Shown here: in pieces, positions 13,035 through 20,041 of the stretch | How the letters are laid out: every line of letters begins with the position of its first letter | How positions within the stretch are numbered: position 1 is the stretch's first letter | From: an uncultured Brachyspira sp. | GTDB taxonomy: Bacteria; Cyanobacteriota; Vampirovibrionia; Gastranaerophilales; Gastranaerophilaceae | Length of the DNA stretch: 20,041 bases | Direction: 5' to 3' | NCBI GenBank assembly: GCA_900321895.1 | Contig: ONYB01000044.1 | Coordinates: 1-20,041, forward strand | Translations under genes and position numbers: made by a program | The notes under the pieces: model-generated | Told to the model about the DNA's origin: nothing | Seen by the model: the letters and a program-made list of their open reading frames with translations, nothing else | The model's database searches: none

Positions 13035-15806
13035 TTATTTAATCTTTTTCAAAGACGAGATAAAGTTGTTATGCTCAACATCTCCGTCAACCTTTGTAAG
13101 GAAGATTTGGCAATCTTTTTCATCCGCCTCAATCGCAGGCAGTTGTTCCAATTCGGAAGAATAATATTGAATATCATTTCTGCTGCTCAAAGGAATTCTG
13201 TTAGCCAAACTGTTAAGCGAAATGTTTCTCAAAAATCCTGCAACACCTTTGTTTTTGTTGCTGAATTTTGTATAAATTCTCAAAATAGCATCACTGTTCT
13301 CAAGGTTGTAACGCCCGACAATAAAGGCACTCAACTGTGGCGAGTACGATTTAATTTTCATCATCTCAACAACATTGTTTTTCAATCTCATATCGCCCGT
13401 AATTTTTTCAAATTTACCATCAGGAATTGTAATCATATCAGACAAAGTCGACGGACTAATCATAACGAGCGGATTTCTAAACAATGCCGCAAACTTCAAA
13501 ACATACTCAACAAGCCCGATTTTCTGAATAACCCCGTCTTTTACAAGAAATTTTATAGAACCGTTCAACTTTAAAGACTCATCCGTATTGAGCTCAATCA
13601 AACCGCTTGCCTTACCCGAAATTTCTCTCGGCAAATTAAGCAAAGATTCTGACATCAAACTTGAATTTACATCCTTAATTCCGAGCCTGATTGCATAAAG
13701 GTGTTTTTTCAAGTCACAGTTGACTTTCAGGGTGGAAATTCCTTCTGCAATATCAAATCTGTTTGACTCCAACTTCAAAACATTATTTTTGTCTAGGGTC
13801 AAATTCGCCACAATATTGCCAAACTCAATATTTTTATACTTGCCTTCCTTTAACCTCAAAATACATTTTTCGACAATCAAATTATTAACGTCGAAAACAA
13901 CAGTGTCATCGTTGTCGTCATACTCAACATTCGTAATCTCTTTTTTCTCAATAGCAGAAGTATTTTGCTCATTGAAAGCCTGCATCATCCTTTCGACATC
14001 GATACTGTCCATACCGAAATCAACATCCTTCACAACAATCGGATATTTGATAGCATTTGCAAAAGTTCCTTTCAAATCGTAATGAGAACGCCTAAATCTA
14101 CCTTTTGAGTTAACATAAATTTCGTTCGGGTCTGTAGAGAGTTCGCCTTCCTCAACCAGAAATCTCTGGGACGGAACCATAATTTTTTCGGCGGTCATGT
14201 GCCCTTTCAAAACAGGATACGGCCCATTGTTCAAGACCCTTAGCTCACCCGAAAATTTTCCGCCACGGAACAACTTTTGCCCGACAAAAAGGTTTAGAAA
14301 TTCACTCGGCAACGGTCTTGGAACATTAAATCCGAAATCCATAACCACCGGAAGAGGTTTTGAGCAATCGACATTTCCACTCAAAGATAGAACGGGCTTG
14401 ATTTTCGACTGTTTGTTAATAACTTGTGCGATATAATAATCAATATTTTTTATATTTAAAATATTATCCTCAAAATGCATATCCGCCTTAACCGCTCTAT
14501 CATAAGCCACCGGCGAAAAAGACGTTCCGTCAACAAGAATATCATCACCCTTTGCAATTTTTGACATCACGGTAACATCAATTTTATTAAAAATTGATTT
14601 GATAAGAATTCTTGAACCCGCTTTTCCAACAATCTGCATAGGAAAACCTACGATTTTGGACAAATAATCTTTTGCAAATTCATTTCTCAAAGAAGTATCA
14701 ATCGTGACATCGGTGTCGCAAGAATTTGTGTAATCTTTAATAACACCGTTAATTTTGACCTTATTCACCGCCTGTCTGCCGTGATATCCGAGAAAATCCT
14801 TGAACTTGATATCATTTTTTGATAAAAGCACTTCGCCACCCGTCAAAGTCAACGGCAGATTGTTTACGGGCACAATTTGAAGTTTCAGATTGTTCAATTT
14901 TACCTTGCCGGAAATGTCGTTTTTCTTCAAATTAATATCAAAATCGAAATTCCCGTCCATATCTTTGAAATACGACAAAATTTCACTACCATTATTAATG
15001 ATAATATTTGAATCAACAATCGCAGTAACGTCACGAACCCCGAATTTTCTCGATGATAAATCTACATTAAAGCCCTCTTTTCGAGAAGCTGTCGCATTAA
15101 TATGAACATTTGATCTGTTGATATCCAAAACGCAATCATTCACGTATAAACGCTTGTTTTGAATAACGACACTGTTTTTGTCAGCGATTGCAAAATGAAG
15201 CATTTTCCCGGCTTTTGCGACCTCTGTATCAATATCAAAATGCACATAGCGTTTAACTTTTTGAGTATTATCAATATTTAAATTATTTGCCTGAACTTTA
15301 ACATTAACATTTGGCTCTAACGTGTATAAAATCAAACTTTTTTTCAAAGAAAGAACTGAATCATAAAAATCAATATCCCAATCGCTTTCATGTTTCTTTT
15401 CTTCCTTTTGTTTCGGGAGTGATGACATAATTTTATTCACATCAGCAAATACGTAATCCAACCCGACTTTTTCGACAACAATATGTTTGTTAAAAATATC
15501 TTTGAAAGAAAAAGCTGTGTCTAGTTTTTGAACCTCGAGCATTTTTTTGCCGTCTTTTGATGCGGTAATCCCGTCCAAGCCAAAGAAAATTTCAGGCGTC
15601 ATTGAGGTTTTGAGGTACGGATTTTTAATTTCGACATCAATATTGACATACTTTTTCACCGATTTTTCGGCACAATTAATAATCTTCGGGTTTGAAACCA
15701 ATTTCGGCAAAATCTTCAAATAGACAACAAACGGCGTCGCAACAGCAGTCGCAAGTGTAAGCACAACTATTGAACTTATTAAAATCTTTGTCCTCGTAAT
15801 CATCAC
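13035..15806 (-). CDS. AsmA-like envelope protein
   Basis: A 923-residue protein is anchored by one N-terminal membrane helix (about residues 7-29), followed by a long periplasmic beta-rich chain. The first part (about 35-110, a membrane-proximal region with KNPYLKTSMTPEIFFG) and the last third (KASGLIELN, then SIKFLVKDGVIQKIGLVEYVL, GDMRLKNNVVEMMKIKSYSP and FIVGRYNLE) match AsmA/YhdP-type proteins. These bridge inner and outer membrane and are linked to phospholipid transport and OM integrity. The start is GTG (15806) with ATG directly after it (15803). The promoter's -10 box is six bases before the GTG, so the mRNA is leaderless or has a 3-nt leader. The gene lies 31 bp after prfB, and its promoter overlaps the prfB end. 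The presence of this protein indicates a diderm cell envelope. Confidence 0.85.
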   Translation of the reverse strand: MMITRTKILISSIVVLTLATAVATPFVVYLKILPKLVSNPKIINCAEKSVKKYVNIDVEIKNPYLKTSMTPEIFFGLDGITASKDGKKMLEVQKLDTAFSFKDIFNKHIVVEKVGLDYVFADVNKIMSSLPKQKEEKKHESDWDIDFYDSVLSLKKSLILYTLEPNVNVKVQANNLNIDNTQKVKRYVHFDIDTEVAKAGKMLHFAIADKNSVVIQNKRLYVNDCVLDINRSNVHINATASRKEGFNVDLSSRKFGVRDVTAIVDSNIIINNGSEILSYFKDMDGNFDFDINLKKNDISGKVKLNNLKLQIVPVNNLPLTLTGGEVLLSKNDIKFKDFLGYHGRQAVNKVKINGVIKDYTNSCDTDVTIDTSLRNEFAKDYLSKIVGFPMQIVGKAGSRILIKSIFNKIDVTVMSKIAKGDDILVDGTSFSPVAYDRAVKADMHFEDNILNIKNIDYYIAQVINKQSKIKPVLSLSGNVDCSKPLPVVMDFGFNVPRPLPSEFLNLFVGQKLFRGGKFSGELRVLNNGPYPVLKGHMTAEKIMVPSQRFLVEEGELSTDPNEIYVNSKGRFRRSHYDLKGTFANAIKYPIVVKDVDFGMDSIDVERMMQAFNEQNTSAIEKKEITNVEYDDNDDTVVFDVNNLIVEKCILRLKEGKYKNIEFGNIVANLTLDKNNVLKLESNRFDIAEGISTLKVNCDLKKHLYAIRLGIKDVNSSLMSESLLNLPREISGKASGLIELNTDESLKLNGSIKFLVKDGVIQKIGLVEYVLKFAALFRNPLVMISPSTLSDMITIPDGKFEKITGDMRLKNNVVEMMKIKSYSPQLSAFIVGRYNLENSDAILRIYTKFSNKNKGVAGFLRNISLNSLANRIPLSSRNDIQYYSSELEQLPAIEADEKDCQIFLTKVDGDVEHNNFISSLKKIK

Positions 15807-15812
15807 ATCAAA

Positions 15813-15821
15813 ATTATAACA
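15813..15821 (-). promoter_or_regulatory. Extended -10 promoter of the AsmA-like gene
   Basis: On the minus strand TGT-TATAAT is a consensus extended -10 (TATAAT at 15818-15813). Exactly six bases (TTTGAT) separate it from the GTG at 15806. The -35 (TTAGAA, 15841-15836, 17 nt away) is weak and overlaps the prfB stop codon. No Shine-Dalgarno is seen. Confidence 0.5.
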
Positions 15822-15837
15822 TAAGAAAAGAAAAATT

Positions 15838-16924
15838 CTAATGAGTTTGTTTCAAATAGGCTTCAATAAACCCGTCAATATCACCGTCCATAACCGCATC
15901 GACATTTCCGACTTCAAAGCCTGTCCTGTGATCTTTCACCATTTTATACGGATGAAAAACATAAGAGCGAATTTGTGAACCAAAATTTATGTCAAAATTT
16001 TCGCCTTTTAATTCCGCAAGTTTCTTTTCATGCTCGGCTTGCCTGATTGCGAGAAGTTTTGACGCCAAAATCTGCATTGCATTTTCTTTGTTTTGCAACT
16101 GGGAGCGTTCCTGCTGGCATTTTACAACAATCCCTGTCGGCTTGTGCAAAATTCTGACAGCCGTTTCAACCTTATTAACATTCTGACCGCCGGCACCGCC
16201 TGAACGCATTGTATCAATCTCCAATTCTTCCGGCGGAATCACGATAGTTTTTTCAAAATCCGCAATTATCGGCGAAACCTCAACTGAAGCAAAACTGGTC
16301 TGACGTTTTCCATTCGCATTAAATGGAGAAATTCTAACAAGCCTGTGAACACCTTTTTCGGCTTTTGCATACCCAAAGGCATACTTGCCCTCGACTTTGA
16401 TTGTAGCAGACTTAATACCCGCCTCATCACCGTCTAAGTTATCCAAAAGAGTAACCTTCCAGCCACGTTTTTCCGCCCACCGCATATACATTCTTAAAAG
16501 CATACTTGCCCAATCTTGTGCATCCGTACCGCCGGCTCCGGCATTTATCGTTAAGATTGCGTTTGCTTCATCATACTCACCGCTTAACATCAGGCGAATT
16601 TCAAACTTGTCCAGTTCTACGGCCAATGCTTCCAAATTTTTGTACGACTCCTCAACGAGCTCACTGTCCTGAATTTCCAAAGCGACCTCGGCATCCTCAA
16701 CAAAAGTGTTCCAACGCTCAAACATTGCCAAATTTTCCTTGAGCTCTTTTATCTCACCGCCGAGTTTTGAAACTTTTTCTTTGTCAGACCAAATTTCGGG
16801 GGCTTGCAATTCTGCTTCAAGTTTTTCTAACTTTGCGGGCATTTCGGCAAAGTCAAAGACACTCCTTCGCACTTTTAATACGAGGTTTTAAATTATTTAA
16901 AAGTTGCTTGATTTCTGTTTCCAT
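15838..16924 (-). CDS. prfB: Peptide chain release factor 2 with programmed +1 frameshift
   Basis: RF2 reads UGA/UAA stop codons and releases the finished peptide. Translation starts at ATG 16924 (METEIKQLLNN), runs 23 codons to CTT, meets an in-frame TGA (16855-16853) and must shift +1 to continue as DFAEMPAKL, giving a 361-residue protein. The shifted frame has the anticodon-like SPF tripeptide (about 199-201), which marks RF2 rather than RF1, and the catalytic GGQ (about 245-247) in SGGAGGQNVNK. A caller that misses the shift would start at a GTG (16872) within the second frame and lose the N-terminal part. Low RF2 lets the ribosome pause on TGA and shift, so the protein controls its own level. 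Its own promoter lies 7 nt before the ATG. Confidence 0.95.
16852..16867 (-). promoter_or_regulatory. prfB programmed +1 frameshift site
   Basis: The minus strand reads AAG GAG TGT CTT TGA C. A Shine-Dalgarno-like AAGGAG (16867-16862) is followed, at the same 3-nt distance as in E. coli prfB, by the slippery CTT and the in-frame TGA. All elements of the classical RF2 autoregulatory site are present. Confidence 0.95.
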
Positions 16925-16931
16925 ACCGCTA

Positions 16932-16960
16932 ACTATAACAAAAACACACCGAATTTTCAA
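16932..16960 (-). promoter_or_regulatory. Promoter of prfB, predicts a leaderless mRNA
   Basis: On the minus strand there is TTGAAA (16960-16955), a 17-nt spacer ending TGT, and TATAGT (16937-16932): near-consensus -35 and an extended -10. Seven bases (TAGCGGT) lead to the ATG at 16924, leaving no room for a Shine-Dalgarno in the mRNA. The -35 starts 12 bp downstream of the nucleotidase stop. Confidence 0.7.
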
Positions 16961-16971
16961 TCAGCACAAGA

Positions 16972-18519
16972 TTAATCAATGATTTTAATTCTGCAGTCAT
17001 CTACTATATCAACAGGTTCTTTATGATTTTTAAAATACTGTTCTATACAATAATTCATATCAAAATCAAATTTTTGAACTGCATGCGAAGATTTATTTAA
17101 CATTGCAAAATCATCATTACCGGAAGCGTAGTAGTCGTTGATTGTGACAAGATATTTTTTGTCGGCACGTGGATTGTGAATATCAATCGGCTCTTCCGTG
17201 CCGTCCTTGTGAATAAATTTCAAATTATAAATATGCCCGTCCTTTGAAATCTCATATTTCATGCCTGAAACATATATAATCCCCGGCTTGTTGTTGCGAC
17301 TGTTCAAAGATTTTGCCCCAAATTTCAAAGCATCCACAATTTCTTTTTCGGTGTATTCAATATTCATCAACTTATTTTTAAACGGCGAAATTTCAGAAAT
17401 TGCCATTGTGTCAACTTTGCCTTTTTCAAGATATCCTCTCAAATTAGCGGCACAAACCATTGCGATATCCGCCCCCGTCTTTTCTCGAATTGCGTCGAGT
17501 GCAAAATTTGCAAGCGGGCTCGGGTCAATCAAATCGTTTTTCAAAATCGGCGGTGCGGTATTCACAACACCAACAACTTCAGATTTACCTAAAATTCCAT
17601 CAAAAACGTGCTTTGCAGGGGCAAAACGACAGAACTTTCTGGTCAACCCGACATTGTTTTGAACTTTCACAATAATCCCGTTTGAATTAAATTCAAGATT
17701 TAAAACCCCGAAATTTTTCCCGTCACGTCCTGCCTGAGTAATAACCACGGGTTCATTGGACTTTGAATACAAAAGATTCTCACCGTCTTTGACACCTTCC
17801 ACCAAATTATGCGAATGACCTCCGAGAATAACATCAATCCCATCCGTATTCTTAGCAATTTTTCTATCATACCCGTAACCGCTATGGGAAAGCAAAATAA
17901 TTTTATTTACACCCTGTGACTTCAACTTATCGACTTCTTTTTGGACATCTTGAATAGTTTCGTTAATATTTGCGGGAAGAATTTCCTGATCCTGCAAAAC
18001 CTTGCCATACTTCACTCTTGAGAGTAAATCACTCGGCAAAGTCCCGATAATCCCGTACTTATGCCCGTTATGTTCCTCTACAATCGAAGATTTTACTTTT
18101 TCGGACAGCGGATTAGGATTTTTCGTTTTCAAATTACATGCCAAAAGATTGTAATCAACATCCGCCAAAACCTCTTTAAAATCCGCCGATTTCATATCGC
18201 ACTCGTGATTTCCGACAGCAGACGCCGTAACCCCGATAAACTTCAAAAACTTTTTGGCAACAGTATTAATCTTGGTATCTTCGCCAAGCATAATATCGCC
18301 TGACGCAAGTTTCAACGTATCGGTATCTTTTGACGAAACAAAGTGGTCAAAAGCCTTTGACGCAGTAATCGCACGCTCCATATTTGTAGCTTTGCCATGA
18401 AAATCGTTCACGTAAAATATACTCGTTTTAACAGGAGTGTTGTCCTCCGACGAGCCCGTGAAACCTTGGTTTAACGACCAATTTTTAGCAGATAATGTAG
18501 TGTTTACAGGATTTATCAT
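16972..18519 (-). CDS. UshA-type 5'-nucleotidase/metallophosphatase without signal peptide
   Basis: A 515-residue two-domain enzyme of the 5'-nucleotidase/UDP-sugar hydrolase family, which hydrolyses nucleotides or related phosphoesters with two metals. The catalytic domain shows N38-DFHG, S73-GD, G103-NHE, L210-SHSG and G233-GHSH, all intact. The C-terminal domain (about 310-515) has the substrate-binding NDYYASGNDDF stretch typical of the family. Family members are usually exported, but the N terminus (MINPVNTTLSAKNW, then QGFTGSSED) is polar and not a signal peptide. The start is supported by AAAGGGA 7 nt upstream. It lies 51 bp after the GT41 gene and may share its transcript. Its exact substrate is open. 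Confidence 0.93.
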   Translation of the reverse strand: MINPVNTTLSAKNWSLNQGFTGSSEDNTPVKTSIFYVNDFHGKATNMERAITASKAFDHFVSSKDTDTLKLASGDIMLGEDTKINTVAKKFLKFIGVTASAVGNHECDMKSADFKEVLADVDYNLLACNLKTKNPNPLSEKVKSSIVEEHNGHKYGIIGTLPSDLLSRVKYGKVLQDQEILPANINETIQDVQKEVDKLKSQGVNKIILLSHSGYGYDRKIAKNTDGIDVILGGHSHNLVEGVKDGENLLYSKSNEPVVITQAGRDGKNFGVLNLEFNSNGIIVKVQNNVGLTRKFCRFAPAKHVFDGILGKSEVVGVVNTAPPILKNDLIDPSPLANFALDAIREKTGADIAMVCAANLRGYLEKGKVDTMAISEISPFKNKLMNIEYTEKEIVDALKFGAKSLNSRNNKPGIIYVSGMKYEISKDGHIYNLKFIHKDGTEEPIDIHNPRADKKYLVTINDYYASGNDDFAMLNKSSHAVQKFDFDMNYCIEQYFKNHKEPVDIVDDCRIKIID

Positions 18520-18570
18520 CTTAATGTCCCTTTACATTAAACCTGCTCAAAAAATTTTTTGTTATTTTGT

Positions 18571-20040
18571 TTACAAAGTTTTACAAAACTCCTGCCAAGC
18601 CCTATCGTAAGCTGCCTCAATACACTCCGCAAACCCTCTCAAATCCGTCGTAAGAATGGATTTTGAAAGAATTTCTCTCAAATTCTTGCGATAATATTCG
18701 AGTTTTTGAACATCTTCCGCAAGAGCTTTACCCTTTTGAACATACTCTTCTTCACTCTCGGCAACCAAATCGTCCAATCCGAGCGTTTTGTTAACCCTTG
18801 CACAACCTCTTGCCTGCATGCTTTCTCCAACAAGCGTCAAAACAGGTACGCCCATTGCAATCGATTCAAGCGTAATCGTCAAACCGTTGAAAGGTGTCGG
18901 ATCAAGTGCAACATCCGCCATTTGATAAGCATGGAAGTGCGAATTCGGGAACGGTACATTATTAAAAATCAAGCGTTCCTCGCTAATTCCGTTAGCCTCG
19001 AATTTCTTCTTAAATCGCTCAATAATATCAGCCGTCATCTGGGTTCTATAAAGGAGAAGTTTTGAATTACACACTGCTTTCAAAAGATTTGACCACAACT
19101 TAATCGTGTAATCGTTGATTTTGGACGTACAATTAAAACTTCCGAAGGTAAGAAAACCGTTTTGTTTGCACGGTAAATCGTTCAGGGCCGGCCATTTCGG
19201 GTCATTTATATCAAACGCAAACCTTTGCATATACGTCTCCAAATAAAGTGGTTTTTCGGTGTAATCTTTTTCCAAGCCTTTTGGAATAGTAAAATCATCC
19301 GCAAAAATGTAATCAATTTCACGCATTCCGCAAGTATTTACAAAACCCAAATATTGCATAATTACAGGGGCTGGCTTGTAAAAATGAGCAAAACATCTAC
19401 TGTGCGTCAACCCGCTCAAATCCACCAAAATATCCACGCAATCCTCGTGGATAACATTTGCAAGCTGTTTATTTGAAAGCCCGTTGCAATCTTTCCACTC
19501 CATCCCGAGATTTTTGTATTGTTCCGTCACAAAATCACTTGTTGTAGTGGTGGAATAAAGCGTAAAATCGTATTTTTTCATATCATGATTTTTCATAAAC
19601 GGCATGACAAATTGAGCCATTGCATGACATTTGAAATCAGATGAAAGATAGCCGATGTGCAACTTTTCCTTGTGAGCAAGTCGGACATCCCTATAGGTAA
19701 ACGGGTTTTCGCCTTTCATCAAAATTTCTCGCATTCGGTTCACATCGTGTTCCAAAATCTCTTTAATCTGTTTTTGAGAATATTTATCCGATTTCAAAAC
19801 CGTCAAACATTTACCCGAAAGTGCTACTTCATCTCTCGGATTGAGAGAAAGCGTCTTGTCATAATATTTGAGGGCAATATCAGAATCCGCATAATAATAA
19901 AGATATGCCAAAACTCCGTAAATACTACCATTTGTCGTACAATATTTCAAAGTATTTTCGTAAGCTGTCCTTGCCTCGTCGTGTTTTTTTGTAAAATAGT
20001 AGCAATTCCCGATTTTTCGCCATAGCTCAGACATATCAAA
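18571..20040 (-). CDS. TPR and SPINDLY-type GT41 glycosyltransferase, N-terminal part cut by window edge
   Basis: The protein has N-terminal TPR helices (W5-RKIGNCYYFTKKHDEA and a second unit to about residue 80, counting from the Met at 20034) and a GT41 catalytic domain like protein O-GlcNAc transferase. Catalytic-domain blocks are KLHIGYLSSDFKCHA (about 124-138), DILVDLSGLTHSR, YKPAPVIMQYLGF, GSFNCTSKIN (with the Lys that contacts UDP in OGT), and LDPTPFNGLTITLESIAMG with GVPVLTL. The C-terminal QARGCARVNKTLGLDDLVA matches the family end. GT41 enzymes add a sugar to Ser/Thr of proteins, and TPRs select targets. The frame stays open through the right edge and a TPR array rarely starts so abruptly, so more N-terminal sequence likely lies outside the window. 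The acceptor and sugar are not predictable here. Confidence 0.9.
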   Translation of the reverse strand, partial: FDMSELWRKIGNCYYFTKKHDEARTAYENTLKYCTTNGSIYGVLAYLYYYADSDIALKYYDKTLSLNPRDEVALSGKCLTVLKSDKYSQKQIKEILEHDVNRMREILMKGENPFTYRDVRLAHKEKLHIGYLSSDFKCHAMAQFVMPFMKNHDMKKYDFTLYSTTTTSDFVTEQYKNLGMEWKDCNGLSNKQLANVIHEDCVDILVDLSGLTHSRCFAHFYKPAPVIMQYLGFVNTCGMREIDYIFADDFTIPKGLEKDYTEKPLYLETYMQRFAFDINDPKWPALNDLPCKQNGFLTFGSFNCTSKINDYTIKLWSNLLKAVCNSKLLLYRTQMTADIIERFKKKFEANGISEERLIFNNVPFPNSHFHAYQMADVALDPTPFNGLTITLESIAMGVPVLTLVGESMQARGCARVNKTLGLDDLVAESEEEYVQKGKALAEDVQKLEYYRKNLREILSKSILTTDLRGFAECIEAAYDRAWQEFCKTL

Positions 20041-20041
20041 T

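Noticed and set aside
13071..13574. 167-codon plus-strand frame inside the AsmA-like gene
   Set aside because: Antisense shadow of a gene with strong family support; no Shine-Dalgarno.
18541..18570. AAAAAATTTTTT palindrome between the GT41 and nucleotidase genes as a terminator
   Set aside because: A pure A/T stem with no loop or GC content and no proper T-run; unlikely to terminate.

Overview
The window is A+T-rich bacterial chromosome with tightly packed genes on both strands. The best taxonomic guess is a gut-type, non-photosynthetic relative of Cyanobacteria (Gastranaerophilales/'Melainabacteria'). Supporting this are an AsmA-like envelope protein (implying a double membrane), a SPINDLY-type GT41 glycosyltransferase, a WG-repeat exported protein, and a 5'-nucleotidase and a giant protein that start with short non-hydrophobic N-terminal tails instead of signal peptides. 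This assignment is an inference from protein style, not a database result. There is no rRNA, tRNA, CRISPR array, transposase or phage gene.

Layout. 1-919: 3' part of a SEC-C zinc-motif protein (+). 920-1204: gene-free, holding a 98-bp imperfect palindrome typical of dispersed intergenic repeats. 1205-2029: an orphan MalG-type sugar ABC permease (-). 2076-2114: a clear intrinsic terminator for rpsP. 2135-2503: rpsP (-), preceded by a leader with two strong hairpins. 2611-2948: gene-free, with small palindromes and 8-nt-period repeats. 2949-3845: exported WG-repeat protein (-), divergent from 3993-10211, a 2072-residue protein (+). That protein carries a papain-like active-site block near residue 232 and the matching His and Asn-Thr-Trp-Gly blocks at 946-971, about 710 residues later. 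10208-10840: PP2A-like phosphatase (-), convergent with the giant gene and sharing its CTAG stop. 10944-12061: two overlapping genes for small exported proteins (+). 12056-20040: a minus-strand block read from high to low coordinates: GT41 transferase (cut by the window edge), 5'-nucleotidase, prfB with its programmed +1 frameshift, a 923-residue AsmA-like protein, and a uridine-kinase-like P-loop kinase.

How the genes relate. The minus block mixes translation termination (prfB), envelope lipid/OM biogenesis (AsmA-like), nucleotide metabolism (5'-nucleotidase, uridine-kinase-like) and protein glycosylation (GT41). prfB and the AsmA-like gene each have their own promoter, so it is not simply one operon. 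The 3.0-12.1 kb part is accessory in style: the giant papain-like protein, the WG-repeat protein and the two small exported proteins are probably lineage-specific cell-surface or secreted factors.

Most striking observations: (1) the giant protein with a papain-type Cys/His/Asn triad split by about 710 residues; (2) four genes whose -10 box lies only 6-7 nt before the start codon, with no Shine-Dalgarno, predicting leaderless mRNAs, one being prfB; (3) a six-codon minicistron with a perfect Shine-Dalgarno directly before the giant gene; (4) a PP2A-like phosphatase whose metal-binding GNHE motif reads GSHE.
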